Below, in pieces: positions 25,431 to 35,323 of a DNA stretch of 64,000 nt. Every line of letters begins with the position of its first letter. Positions within the stretch are counted from its first letter, which is position 1. The translations under genes and the position numbers were made by a program. Source of the stretch: an uncultured Clostridia bacterium (lineage in GTDB: Bacteria > Bacillota > Clostridia > Christensenellales > UBA3700); contig CAOKSY010000001.1 in assembly GCA_948471525.1 (NCBI GenBank), positions 186,001 to 250,000 on the forward strand. Direction: 5' to 3'. The notes beneath the pieces were generated by a model. It was not told the origin of the DNA, did no database searches, and saw only the letters and a list, made by a program, of their open reading frames with translations.

Positions 25431-25475
25431 GCCCTGGTTTTGTTTAACGACAGGATGGCGCAATCGAACTGTCAG
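25431..25475 (-). ncRNA. preQ1-I riboswitch
   Basis: Minus strand: P1 stem GACAG (25473-25469) with CTGTC (25453-25449), a C-rich loop, then an A-rich tail GTTAAACAAAACCAGGG. The tail closely matches the tail of the small type II preQ1-I aptamer known from Thermoanaerobacter (UUAACAAAACAAGG). It lies in the leader of the preQ1 biosynthetic operon, just downstream of a strong promoter, so the ligand is the operon product. Recognised by eye. Confidence 0.82.
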
Positions 25476-25488
25476 TTTAATTGATTAT

Positions 25489-25517
25489 ATAATACTACGC
25501 CGCCACACTTATGTCAA
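25489..25517 (-). promoter_or_regulatory. Promoter of the que operon
   Basis: Minus strand: TTGACA (25517-25512), 17 bp, TATTAT (25494-25489). Transcription would begin about 10 bases before the riboswitch. Confidence 0.8.
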
Positions 25518-25684
25518 CTCAATCGAGAGTCTTGCGCGCTGAGTATTTTAAAATAGCGGAAAATAGCTTGCGCTTATGCCGCGAGCAAATTAAATACTAT
25601 AGTTTTTATATTATTGCAAATCTTAATCTTTTTATAATAACCTTACTATTGAGTATCACGATCGACTGCATAATTCGCCTTCAA

Positions 25685-26365
25685 TAAATATCCACCAGCC
25701 TAGCTGGTGGTTTTTCAGTTTCGGGCGTAGCCCTTTGTTACTAGCCACACGAAATCGTGTTTGTTTTGTCCGCCTCGTGCTTTTTACTGCTTGAATGGGT
25801 CAAGCAACTCCGTCATACTCATTTGCTCTACCATTTTGTCTTCTTTCAATTGGTTTGCTATGTATTCCGCTATTTTCTTTGTATTCTTTCCTACCGTATC
25901 TACATAATATCCCCTACACCAAAATTCTCTGTTGCGGTATTTGTATTTCATATTCGCCCATCTTTGGTATATCATTAGGCTACTCTTTCCTTTCAAAAAT
26001 CCTACAAATCCCGCAACGCTCATTTTGGGCGGTATTTCGACCAACATATGTATATGGTCAGGACATACTTCTGCTTCTATTATATTTATCCCTTTCCAAT
26101 TACATAACTCTCTTAATATTGCCCCTATTTCTCTCTTCTTCTCTCCATAGAATACTTTTCTTCTATATTTTGGTGCAAATACTATATGATATTTGCAATT
26201 CCAAGTTGTATGTGATAGACTGTTTGTAATAGTTTCGTTTTTCATTTTTGTGCTCCTTTTGTTTAGATTTGCCTTGGCGGACAAATCTATTATAACAAAA
26301 GGAGTGCTATTTTTTACTCATCGGTAAACCTTTTTTGAACCCCCAGACTATCTGGGGATTTTCGA
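25685..26365 (-). mobile_element. IS200/IS605-family insertion sequence (tnpA only)
   Basis: A single transposase gene lies between two subterminal hairpins: CCACCAG/CTGGTGG at 25692-25710 downstream and CCCCAG/CTGGGG at 26341-26357 upstream. There are no terminal inverted repeats, as expected for the single-strand peel-and-paste mechanism. No tnpB or omega RNA is seen. It lies between the que operon and the terminator of the surface-protein operon. The outer borders are approximate. Confidence 0.85.
25784..26245 (-). CDS. tnpA: IS200/IS605 transposase TnpA
   Basis: 153 residues from the ATG at 26245, chosen for AAAAGGAG just upstream; an earlier in-frame start has no ribosome site. The HUH motif (PDHIHMLV) near residue 66 and the catalytic Tyr in GYYVDTVGKN near 113 are intact, so the enzyme looks functional. 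It cuts and joins single-stranded DNA at the subterminal hairpins of the element. Confidence 0.93.
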   Translation of the reverse strand: MKNETITNSLSHTTWNCKYHIVFAPKYRRKVFYGEKKREIGAILRELCNWKGINIIEAEVCPDHIHMLVEIPPKMSVAGFVGFLKGKSSLMIYQRWANMKYKYRNREFWCRGYYVDTVGKNTKKIAEYIANQLKEDKMVEQMSMTELLDPFKQ

Positions 26366-26377
26366 TAACAATAAAAG

Positions 26378-26415
26378 AAAAGTACGAAATTCCGATCAAA
26401 GGGTTTCGTACTTTT
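26378..26415 (-). terminator. Strong terminator of the large surface-protein operon
   Basis: Minus strand: 12-bp perfect stem AAAAGTACGAAA/TTTCGTACTTTT with a T-rich 3' side, 17 bp after the stop of the InlB-repeat lipoprotein gene. It is the first strong terminator met by transcription from 46.5 kb. Confidence 0.85.
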
Positions 26416-26432
26416 CGAGCGAGTCACCGATA

Positions 26433-29400
26433 TTATTTATTTGAACTGAAAGACTTGAGATCGCCCGTATCCGCAATACCTTTAGCAGAAGAAGCAACCG
26501 TCTGATTTTCTGCATTCCCTTCTCCCGGATCGACGTGGTCGGGATTCTCAGGGTCAACAGAATCGGGGTCAACGGGATCGGGACTGTCCGGATCGGGATT
26601 CTCGGGTTCGACAGGGTCGGGATCGACTGGATCGGTCGACTTCGTCCATTTTGCGGTAAGTATCATATCCCCTATACTGCCCTCGCTAATCTGCGTTATG
26701 ATTTGACCGTCCTGATCTACCCATCCTGCAAATGCATATCCCTTGCGCGTAGGCTCTTTTAAAATAATCTCATCTATGACGGTATAACGGTCGGGGTTGT
26801 CGTTGATAACGTCGTCGTCAACGACATATTCGATAGAATACTCGATCAATTCCCACTTAGCCATTACAAATCTATTGCCGATAGATCCTTTCTTCAAAGT
26901 AAACTCGGCTGTGACAATACTTTCGTCGCTGACTTCATACCAACCGACAAGTCTATATCCCGCATTGATTACGATATTTTCGACAACGCTGCTTCCCGTC
27001 GAAATCGAATAAGTCGCCGCCTCGCCGTCGACGATAGCTATGACGATATCCTCGCTGTCAATATCGAACTTTATCACGACAGGCTCTGCGTCTTCATCCT
27101 TGATCTCGAATATGCTGAGTTCATACGTAATAGCCTTCCACACTGCCGTGAACGTCAAATCGCCCGTAGTGTTTTGCGCGATAACGCCGCCTTCCAACCA
27201 ACCTTCGAATATGTATCCGGCGCGTGTAGGATCGTAGATCTTGATATCGTCGTCGGACATTTGATATTCGTCGGGATTGTTGGGAGAATTGGTTCCGCCG
27301 TTCAATATATAATCGATCTTGTAGGTAACGATCTCCCATTGCGCTACAAACGTCAAATTGCCTTGGCTGCCCTTTTTGACTGTGATAGGCTTCGTCGCCG
27401 TATTTATCTCCATTTCTTGGCACAGCCAACCGATGAACCGATACCCTTCCTTCTTCGGATCTTTCAACGTAAAATCATCGGAATCCTTCATATAGCTTCC
27501 CGGATTGCCGGCACCGTTTTGTCCGCCGTCTAAATTATACGTTATGGTATAATTTATGCCCGTCCACCGAGCAGTAAAAGTCTTGTCGCCTATACTGCCG
27601 GCAGGGATACAGTTGCCTTCCAGCCATCCCTCGAAGGTGCTGCCTTCTTTTACGGGATCGGGAATATATATTGTATCGTCCTTAACAGTATAATAGGTTA
27701 ATTTGAATCCGTTTTTAAAATCGCCGCCGTTTGTTTGAATTTCTACGGAATATTTAATACAATCCCAAGTCGCAATATATATTTTATCGCCCGTGCTTCC
27801 TGCGGTGATGGGGGAATCTCCTTTCCAACCTGTGAAATTATATCCCCTTTTTGTAGGATTGGATAAACTAATATCTCCGCTCAAGTAGGTATAATAAGAT
27901 GGATTATACGGAGAATTGACTCCTCCGTTGAGATCGTAAGTAACGAAATATTTTTCAAGTTCCCATTGTGCAAACAGCTTAATTTCCGACAGATCCGTCT
28001 CGGGCACCGTATACGGCGATTGCAATTCGTAGATAAGCGATCCGTCAGGCACGGCGCTCCAACCCACACATTTATATCCCGTTTTGACGAATTCACAGTC
28101 GGGCAAAACTATCTGCTCTGCACAGGACGTCTCTATAGCGTCCACGTTACCGCCATCGTTGCCGTTGCCTGCAAAAATCATGGTTACGGGATTTGCAGTC
28201 CAGACAGCATATAATCTTATAAAAGTATTTTTGGCGGGAACGCTGTACGTAGAATCAAATGCAAAGAATTCTCCCGAGCCGTCAGCCATTGTACTCCAAC
28301 CGCTCAAAGAATATCCCTTCCTGTCGAACGTATAGTCTCTCAGCGAAATCATATCGTCCGTAGCGGTAACAAGTTCAATCGCCTGACCGCCGCCTCCATT
28401 GGATTCAAAAATAACGTTGTTGGAGCGCGGTATCCAATATGCAAAAATCTCCGAAACGTCTTCTCCCAAATCGGACAAACTCACCGGTCGCATATTGTGA
28501 TCCAAGTACATCTTGCCCTGACCGCTCTCGCGAGAAAAATATCCCCCGAAAGTATAGCCTACCTTTGAAGGCGCGATCGCCGACGGGAAATTAGCCCCGT
28601 ACGTCACCTCGACGTAATTAGTTCCGCCTTTGCCGCCCGACTTATTTAAATTCACGGTGACGTTTTTCGGCGTCCAAACCGCGTACAGAAAGACTTCGCC
28701 GTCAGACTGATCGCAGAGATTCAAGACTTTCTGCATATCGTCAAAATAATTGCCCGGTCCGTCCTTAACGTCGCTCCAAGCGACGAAGCGGTAACCGTAT
28801 CTCATAAATCCGTTGGGCAATAAATCCTGCTCCGTATCGTAAATATGCGTTTGCGAGATGCGCTCGCCATCCGTTCCGCTGTCAAAATATACCGTATATC
28901 TATTGGCGATCCAGCAAGCGTAAAGCACGACCCCGTCGTCGCTGACAGGCATTACAAACTTATCTCCGCAAGAATACGCGTCTCCGCTGCCGTCTGCTTT
29001 TGTATTCCACGCGACGAAAGTATATCCCGTGCGGGAAAATCCGCACTCGGGCAAAATTATATCTTGAGAAGTCGACGTCTCTATATACGCGGTGCCGCCG
29101 CTTGTACTTCCGTTGCCGTCAAAGGACAGTTTGTTGCGGGCCTCCACCCAATTTGCATATAAGACAGTGTCAGAAGGCAGACAGTATTTTCTGCAACTGT
29201 GCATTACCGAGTCATAATACTTCACTCCCTTGCCGTCAGTCTGAGTAAAAAATCCGTCGAAAAGATATCCGACTTTGCTCGGGATCTTAAAAGTAGGCAG
29301 GTTGTCGTCGTAGATCGCCGTAACTTTATCCGTCTCCGCTTCGCCGCCCTGAAGATCCAGACTTACCGTATATCTATTGGGCTGCCAACATGCAAACAGA

Positions 29401-29918
29401 GTTACGGTATCAATGCTGTCCGTATAAAACCAACCGCCGTCTTTATTTTTCACGTTTCCGTCGGACACATCCGCCCATCCGATAAAAGTATAGCCTTCGC
29501 GGCTGAACTCATTGGGCGGCAGCTTAAATACCGAGCCGCTCTCCGCATACAGATCGCTCATAGCCCCCGAAGTACTGCCATTGCCCTCAAAACGGATCTT
29601 GGTCTTTTCCTTTTCCCATTTTGCATAAAAAACTTTATCGGTCTCGACGATCGAATCGAAATCGACGGCCTGATCGCCGCCGGCTTCATAAAACCAATCT
29701 ACGAAAACGTATCCCTCGCGTACGGGATCTTCGGGTCTGCCGATCTTTCCGCTTTTCTCATCGCTTTGCAATACAAACGACTCTTCTTCGCCTACTACAA
29801 ACGTCACGTCGTATATCGGATAACGCTCTTCCTCTTCCAATTTTGAACAAGCGGCAAACAAAGCGCATAACAAAAGAATACACAACGTCATAATTACCGT
29901 CGCTCTAATTTTTTTCAT
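26433..29918 (-). CDS. Lipoprotein with about 14 InlB B-type (Flg_new) repeats
   Basis: 1161 residues. A signal peptide ends in the lipobox LFAAC (Cys23-24 region), so the mature protein should be lipid-anchored outside. The body is a run of about fourteen 65-80-residue repeats of the Listeria-Bacteroides family, each with a Y-x-V-x-x-x-x-x-G-G start, a GYxFxGW centre and an ending such as LYAxW or FTAxW. A Pro-Asp-rich tail of about 45 residues (DPVDPDPVEPENPDP) follows, then a short C-terminus without LPXTG. Such repeats serve adhesion or spacing. Its start overlaps the preceding gene by 14 bp; it is the last gene of the operon. Confidence 0.9.
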   Translation of the reverse strand: MKKIRATVIMTLCILLLCALFAACSKLEEEERYPIYDVTFVVGEEESFVLQSDEKSGKIGRPEDPVREGYVFVDWFYEAGGDQAVDFDSIVETDKVFYAKWEKEKTKIRFEGNGSTSGAMSDLYAESGSVFKLPPNEFSREGYTFIGWADVSDGNVKNKDGGWFYTDSIDTVTLFACWQPNRYTVSLDLQGGEAETDKVTAIYDDNLPTFKIPSKVGYLFDGFFTQTDGKGVKYYDSVMHSCRKYCLPSDTVLYANWVEARNKLSFDGNGSTSGGTAYIETSTSQDIILPECGFSRTGYTFVAWNTKADGSGDAYSCGDKFVMPVSDDGVVLYACWIANRYTVYFDSGTDGERISQTHIYDTEQDLLPNGFMRYGYRFVAWSDVKDGPGNYFDDMQKVLNLCDQSDGEVFLYAVWTPKNVTVNLNKSGGKGGTNYVEVTYGANFPSAIAPSKVGYTFGGYFSRESGQGKMYLDHNMRPVSLSDLGEDVSEIFAYWIPRSNNVIFESNGGGGQAIELVTATDDMISLRDYTFDRKGYSLSGWSTMADGSGEFFAFDSTYSVPAKNTFIRLYAVWTANPVTMIFAGNGNDGGNVDAIETSCAEQIVLPDCEFVKTGYKCVGWSAVPDGSLIYELQSPYTVPETDLSEIKLFAQWELEKYFVTYDLNGGVNSPYNPSYYTYLSGDISLSNPTKRGYNFTGWKGDSPITAGSTGDKIYIATWDCIKYSVEIQTNGGDFKNGFKLTYYTVKDDTIYIPDPVKEGSTFEGWLEGNCIPAGSIGDKTFTARWTGINYTITYNLDGGQNGAGNPGSYMKDSDDFTLKDPKKEGYRFIGWLCQEMEINTATKPITVKKGSQGNLTFVAQWEIVTYKIDYILNGGTNSPNNPDEYQMSDDDIKIYDPTRAGYIFEGWLEGGVIAQNTTGDLTFTAVWKAITYELSIFEIKDEDAEPVVIKFDIDSEDIVIAIVDGEAATYSISTGSSVVENIVINAGYRLVGWYEVSDESIVTAEFTLKKGSIGNRFVMAKWELIEYSIEYVVDDDVINDNPDRYTVIDEIILKEPTRKGYAFAGWVDQDGQIITQISEGSIGDMILTAKWTKSTDPVDPDPVEPENPDPDSPDPVDPDSVDPENPDHVDPGEGNAENQTVASSAKGIADTGDLKSFSSNK

Positions 29919-32900
29919 TTGCAGCCTCCTTTGCTCTGTCCATCAATTCTTTATATTCTAGCGAACCTATGCGATAGCGTTTTCCTCTCCAATACGCTAC
30001 GCTTTTAGGTTTTGCCTCGGTTAAAAGCAACGCGTATTCGTCTCCTGCGCAAACTCTCTCTTGCTTTGACACCGTCTTGATATCGAGACTTTTTATAAAC
30101 CAATCGAACGATATGCACCGCACTCCGTCAAATATGAATTCTCCGCCGTCGGACGTATTTTTATCCGAACCCTGCGTCTGTTCTATAACTCTATCTTCCT
30201 CGATAAGGTCGGCTGCCGATTCGTCGGTCGCAACCGCGCTTTCTTTTTTCTCGGTCGCGGTCAATGCGACGTCGGTCGCCGAAATAGGCAGAGCCTGTAC
30301 GTTCGTTTGCTCGGACGGAACGCGATCAAGACGTCGACGTCTTCTATAGACGAAGACCGCCAATACAACGACCGTTATCGACGCGATCGCTCCCGCAACG
30401 CCCAAGATTATCCACAGCGCCGTAAGATCCCTGTCTGCCAATACTGCGAATTCGATAACGTCTTGCGCCGAGAATACTATCCTGCCTTCCGCAAATTCAA
30501 AATCTACGGCGAATACTTCGCCCGATGAATTTTTACACAGCACCTTTATACCTTCGGCTTTCTGTGCGACAGGTACGGAAAACTCTGCTTTTCCGCCGCC
30601 GAATCCTACCCGATAAGCAATTAGTCTTCTCTTGCCGGATTCTTTTAAAGTCGACTTTTTCAATGAATCCAAAGTAAGTCGCAAAAGCGAATTGGGCGCG
30701 TCTTTGTTGACGGCGACGATTCCGCTGGACGGATCTTCGTATATCATTTGAGCGACGTATACGGTCGCTTGCAACGTATCATTATCAAGCGGCAAGTAAT
30801 TGTCGGAATCTACCGTAAATTTTGCCGTAACCTTATATTCTCCTATATCGGTAAAGACATTGTTTTGATATATTACGTTTACACCTATAGGCAGATCTCC
30901 GTCTATCTCTATACGCTTGATTTCTCCGTCATATCCCAGCGTGCGCGAGCCGAACGAGACAGAATCAATATCGAATTGGGCTTTGTCGATATCGTACGAT
31001 ATAGAGGCTTCTGCCAGCGAATAATTTGCATTCACCGAATTGTCTGCCAAAGATACTTTGACGGTATAGGCGTTGCCTTTGCTTGCGTTGATATTTGCGG
31101 AATAATCGGACAGTTTAAATATAATCTCTTCCTCTCCTATCAATCCGTGTTCTATATAAAATGCAGGATATTGAGGCAAACCGCTGTAAGTCAATACGCT
31201 GTCCCACCAAGCGATTGCGAGCGGAGCTTTTTGGATAAAATATCCGTGACTTTCCGCCGCGAATTCATAGTTGGAATTTGCCTGCGTATCCGCAAGATCT
31301 ACCGTGACCGTATATCCGTCCGAACTGTTGGCTGCGACGTTGTTTGCATATCCGAAATAATCGAAGACGATTTCATCTCCCTCTATTTTTCCGCTGCAAA
31401 CTTCTGCCTTAGGATACTGCGCAAAACCGTTGTAATATAACGCTGTATCTTCCCATTCGATCGCGATCGGACGCTTGGAAATAACGTAGATATGAGTATC
31501 TCCTGCAAAGCTGTAATTTCTATTGATAGGCGTATCTTCCAAAAACGCCGTGACTTTTTGCTCGCCGGCATTTATATTATCTTCGCCTTCGTATCTAAAA
31601 GTAATCTCCTCGTCACCGACTTGTCCCGTCGATACGAAAGCAACGGGTCTCTGCGGCGCGCCGTTGTAGACAAGTTCCTCGCTTGTCCAGTCCACAGAGA
31701 TCTCCGCCTGCAGTATCTCAAAATTCAGTCGGGTATCGGGAAGAGTGTAATTTGCGTTTTGGGGATTATCCGTCAAGATTGCAATGATAGAATATTCGCC
31801 CGCATTTACGGCAATTGGATCATTATAATCGAACGTAACCGTTTCGCCGTACGCCAGACCGTCCGTCACGTTGAGCTTAGGCATATGCGCTTCGCCGTCG
31901 TATACAAATTCCCGTCTGTCCCATTCGACGGTAAGCACCGATGGTTTTATAGTAAAAGATTTGACGGCGTTACCCGAAAGAGAATTGAGAAAGGCGATCT
32001 CTATTTGCGCCTCCCCTGTATTGACGTTGTCTATATAAGTAGCCGTATAATCGGATTGATATTCTAGCAAAATATCCCCGTAATAGATATCCGCCGTATG
32101 TTCCGTTCCGTCGTACACAAACGACGTCTTGCCGAGAGAAACGTCTGCAGAGCTCAACTGCGTTCGCTCCAAAAAGCTTATATTACCCGATATCGAGGGC
32201 AGCGCATCAAAAAAATACGTAAGCTGAGGATAATAACAATTCTGCTCTTCAACGGAGTTTTTGGTCCATACGTCAGGATCCGAATCCGTGAGTTTCTTCA
32301 GTTTATCTTCCGCAGTCAAAACGTTGGAATGGGATAATATCCGCGTAGAAAAACCCGCGGAGTCCTCTGCCGCTATGCCGTTGAGAAGCGCGCCGTCGAA
32401 TATGGAGTTGTCGAAAAAAGCCGCTCTTACTATACCGAGATTGTATCCGCATACTGCGGCGACGTCGCCCGCGCCCGAGACTTTTGCGGCGCTCAAAGCG
32501 TACGCTGCAGTTCCGCTCGCGTCGTTATATCCCGTTATGCCGCCCGCAGTCCCGTTGACCGATTCTACGTTGCCGGAATTGAATACGTTGAGTATCGAGC
32601 CGTAATTGCTGCCGACGATCCCGCCGGCATTTGCTTTGCCGGATACCCTTCCGCCGTTGAGACATATCTCTACCGTTCCTTGCGACGAATTGTTGCCTAC
32701 TATCCCGCCGATAACGGAATCCGAGGTATAAAGATCGGCGGTATTATAACATTCCTTGATCGATCCTATATTGCTGCCCGCTATACCGGCGACAAAATTG
32801 ACGAACCCTGCCGCTATATCGGCGGTATTTCCCGACCGAACTATACTGCCCGAGTTATAGCCTGCAATGCCGCCCAAATGCATAGAACCGTCTTTTGCGT

Positions 32901-33429
32901 CGACGGCAACGCTGTTGACGCAATTTTGGATTTTTGCTTGATTATATCCGACTATACCGCCAGTATAATTACTGCCTTTTACGACGCCGTTGACGGTAAA
33001 ATCTGTCAAAACGGCATTAAAGTGCGTATTGCCGAAGAGTCCTACGCGCTCGGTATCTTCTTTATCTATATACAGCCCGTTGATAGAATGTCCGTTGCCG
33101 TCGAAAGTACCTTTAAAAGGATAAGTCGACGTGCCGATAGGTATCCATCCTGCGCCGCGGTCCGACTCTCTGCATATGTCGCCGATGTCTATATCGTCCG
33201 TCAGCAATATAGTGATACCGTAATAACCGTCGTAAAGTCCTTTGTTGACTTCGTCCGCCAATGCGAGAAGATCGGCGGGCGTGTTGATCTCATGCGTTGA
33301 AGCAAAAGTCTGCGCGCTTGCGCGGTATGCGACTTCGCCGCGAAGACCGTAGATCCCCGCGACAAATATTGCGCATACCAAAACAAGGCACATTATAAAA
33401 ATTTTTCTATTACCGATTGCCCGACGCAT
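29905..33429 (-). CDS. Surface protein: GLUG beta-helix, MBG domains, C-terminal membrane anchor
   Basis: 1174 residues. An N-terminal signal or membrane segment (about 9-30) is followed by GLUG-type repeats (about 100-330, with GGIVGYN, GGIAGYN, GGIVGNN and GGITGYN). About six MBG-like domains follow (about 430-880; FVYDGTEH, FVYDGEAH, LVYNGAPQ, LYYNGFAQ, LTYSGLPQ, LGYDGEIK). Near residue 1015 a membrane segment (ALWIILGVAGAIASITVVVL) precedes RRRRR and a cytoplasmic tail of about 130 residues with an ordered-looking end (FDWFIKSLDIKTV ... YWRGKRYRIGS). It is a type I membrane protein rather than sortase-anchored. Its end overlaps the next gene by 14 bp. Confidence 0.85.
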   Translation of the reverse strand: MRRAIGNRKIFIMCLVLVCAIFVAGIYGLRGEVAYRASAQTFASTHEINTPADLLALADEVNKGLYDGYYGITILLTDDIDIGDICRESDRGAGWIPIGTSTYPFKGTFDGNGHSINGLYIDKEDTERVGLFGNTHFNAVLTDFTVNGVVKGSNYTGGIVGYNQAKIQNCVNSVAVDAKDGSMHLGGIAGYNSGSIVRSGNTADIAAGFVNFVAGIAGSNIGSIKECYNTADLYTSDSVIGGIVGNNSSQGTVEICLNGGRVSGKANAGGIVGSNYGSILNVFNSGNVESVNGTAGGITGYNDASGTAAYALSAAKVSGAGDVAAVCGYNLGIVRAAFFDNSIFDGALLNGIAAEDSAGFSTRILSHSNVLTAEDKLKKLTDSDPDVWTKNSVEEQNCYYPQLTYFFDALPSISGNISFLERTQLSSADVSLGKTSFVYDGTEHTADIYYGDILLEYQSDYTATYIDNVNTGEAQIEIAFLNSLSGNAVKSFTIKPSVLTVEWDRREFVYDGEAHMPKLNVTDGLAYGETVTFDYNDPIAVNAGEYSIIAILTDNPQNANYTLPDTRLNFEILQAEISVDWTSEELVYNGAPQRPVAFVSTGQVGDEEITFRYEGEDNINAGEQKVTAFLEDTPINRNYSFAGDTHIYVISKRPIAIEWEDTALYYNGFAQYPKAEVCSGKIEGDEIVFDYFGYANNVAANSSDGYTVTVDLADTQANSNYEFAAESHGYFIQKAPLAIAWWDSVLTYSGLPQYPAFYIEHGLIGEEEIIFKLSDYSANINASKGNAYTVKVSLADNSVNANYSLAEASISYDIDKAQFDIDSVSFGSRTLGYDGEIKRIEIDGDLPIGVNVIYQNNVFTDIGEYKVTAKFTVDSDNYLPLDNDTLQATVYVAQMIYEDPSSGIVAVNKDAPNSLLRLTLDSLKKSTLKESGKRRLIAYRVGFGGGKAEFSVPVAQKAEGIKVLCKNSSGEVFAVDFEFAEGRIVFSAQDVIEFAVLADRDLTALWIILGVAGAIASITVVVLAVFVYRRRRRLDRVPSEQTNVQALPISATDVALTATEKKESAVATDESAADLIEEDRVIEQTQGSDKNTSDGGEFIFDGVRCISFDWFIKSLDIKTVSKQERVCAGDEYALLLTEAKPKSVAYWRGKRYRIGSLEYKELMDRAKEAANEKN

Positions 33430-33477
33430 ATTGTTTCCTTTTGTATCTCTTTATTTTTCTGCCGTTGACCGTCCGCG

Positions 33478-35283
33478 TTATTTAAGCGTAGGATACTGAC
33501 CGTCGGTAAAGTTCCAGATTTCGGGGTCAAACTTAAGCGTATCGCGCTGCCAAGCCGCCGTCTTCATAACTTCTTCCGACACAGCCGTAGATTTATCGGT
33601 ATTTATACTCGGATTTGTCAAAGCCGCGGTATGATAGCAGTTCTGCAAAGTATAGTTTATAAGATCGGAGACTGCCACCGTGTCCATAAGATTTTGCTTT
33701 GTGCCCTCTTGCGAGATCTCCATCGTACCTGCGAAGAAACAATTCTTTACATAATGACTCGTAGACTCCATTTTGGATTGCAACAACGAAGAAATACCGC
33801 TCAAAGTACAGTCGCCTTTGATTACCCCCGCATACATAGATATATTGGAATAACACGACTCTATATCGGCGTTGCCGAATCTTTTATACTCAAAACTGTC
33901 TTTTGTGCTTATCTGAGCGGCAATTCCCGCGATCGATATGTCAGTATAGTCGCTGACATTTGTACTTTTTATAGAGCCTGTCGCGTAGCAATTTTCTATC
34001 TTGCCGAATATATTAGTTCCCGAGATTCCTCCTGCGAAGAAATCACGAGAAATTCCCGACATTTCCATATTTACTTTTGCGACCGATCGGGAAATTTCGA
34101 CGTATGTGTCCCTTACGTCAGTAATATTAATATATTCTCCCAACAGACCTCCCGCGTTTACTGACACTTCGCTTACATCCTGAGAAGTAAATTTGATATT
34201 TACGTCGGCGACGGAATCGGTGATACTAAATCTAGCGGGACTTCCGTTGACCCACATGCCTCCTACAAGACCGCCGATAAAAAATTTAGAACCTATGACA
34301 TTGTTGATGATATTCAACTGTCCGCTTGCGTTGCAATTTTCTACTTTATCGGCGCTTGCCGCCAATAAGGAAACGCTAATGTCCATAGAGGTTCTTTTAA
34401 ATGAGACGTAAGTAAAATCGATGTTTTTTACCGTAAGATTTTTGACGGTTCCCACTCTTCTGAATACTCCCATGTCTTCGGTATGCTCTTTATTTTCATA
34501 TTTGATATTTTCTATCGTATGATTATTTCCGTCAAAAATACTTCTCCAACCTGTATCAACCGGTTGGAATTCTTTGGATTCGAAATTCAAATCGTTTATC
34601 AATTTAAAATACAAAACTTTAATACTTTCGGACTTTATGGCAATAAATTGCTCTTCAGTCTTGATCAAATAAGGATCGGTCTCCGTGCCCATACCGGAAT
34701 AATAGTCGGTAATTTTTACGTCTATGACTTGAGGCATGCCGGAGTATTTCTCATCGGTCTCCTTATATCTTACGTAGATCTTTTTTTCGCCGTTTTCACT
34801 GTAAGTATGCGTATTTGCGTCGCTGTAAGTAGCGCCTTCGTCAAAAGAATACTCCAATGCGGAATCTGCCTGAACCGTGATCGTCTTCTCTATCTGTTGA
34901 TAAGAAACGTCGGGCATACCTTGAGCGTGCTTCTTTGTCGTCACCTGCTGCATATGCTCGGGACCGGCATTGTATTTTTCGTCCTCTTTAACTCTTACGT
35001 ACATCTTGTAAGTAGTATTGGGAGAAAGTCCCTCAAACAGCGGACTGTCCTGCCACTCTCCGTCTTCGATACGGTATTCAAGCGTCTCTCCGTCCACAAA
35101 CATTGTTTCAAATTCTGCGGAACTGAAAGAAAATTTGATAGACGTAGCCGTAACTTCAAATCTAAAATCTTTGGGCTCGCGAGGATCTTTCTTCCCGAAC
35201 ATTCCAGGTAAGCACGCCGTAAGACAGACCATTACCATGACCGTCAAAAGACATACCAATGTGATCTTTTTGATAGTTTTCAT
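33478..35283 (-). CDS. GLUG-type surface lipoprotein
   Basis: 601 residues. The signal peptide ends with the lipobox LTAC (Cys24), so it is probably lipid-anchored. Residues 35-200 resemble two fibronectin-like or Ig-like modules (GLSPNTTYKMYVRVKE and KKIYVRYKETDEKYSG). After GTETDPYLIKTEEQF near 200 there is a GLUG-type beta-helix with repeated N-C-A-T-G-x-I and GGLVGG / GGLLGE / GGISGT elements to the end. No LPXTG or SLH is present. It lies 40 bp downstream of the 1665-residue gene and 48 bp upstream of the MBG protein gene, consistent with one transcript. Confidence 0.82.
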   Translation of the reverse strand: MKTIKKITLVCLLTVMVMVCLTACLPGMFGKKDPREPKDFRFEVTATSIKFSFSSAEFETMFVDGETLEYRIEDGEWQDSPLFEGLSPNTTYKMYVRVKEDEKYNAGPEHMQQVTTKKHAQGMPDVSYQQIEKTITVQADSALEYSFDEGATYSDANTHTYSENGEKKIYVRYKETDEKYSGMPQVIDVKITDYYSGMGTETDPYLIKTEEQFIAIKSESIKVLYFKLINDLNFESKEFQPVDTGWRSIFDGNNHTIENIKYENKEHTEDMGVFRRVGTVKNLTVKNIDFTYVSFKRTSMDISVSLLAASADKVENCNASGQLNIINNVIGSKFFIGGLVGGMWVNGSPARFSITDSVADVNIKFTSQDVSEVSVNAGGLLGEYINITDVRDTYVEISRSVAKVNMEMSGISRDFFAGGISGTNIFGKIENCYATGSIKSTNVSDYTDISIAGIAAQISTKDSFEYKRFGNADIESCYSNISMYAGVIKGDCTLSGISSLLQSKMESTSHYVKNCFFAGTMEISQEGTKQNLMDTVAVSDLINYTLQNCYHTAALTNPSINTDKSTAVSEEVMKTAAWQRDTLKFDPEIWNFTDGQYPTLK

Positions 35284-35323
35284 TTTTGCCTCCGTTTTAT
35301 AAAAGTTTTTATATAATTATATT

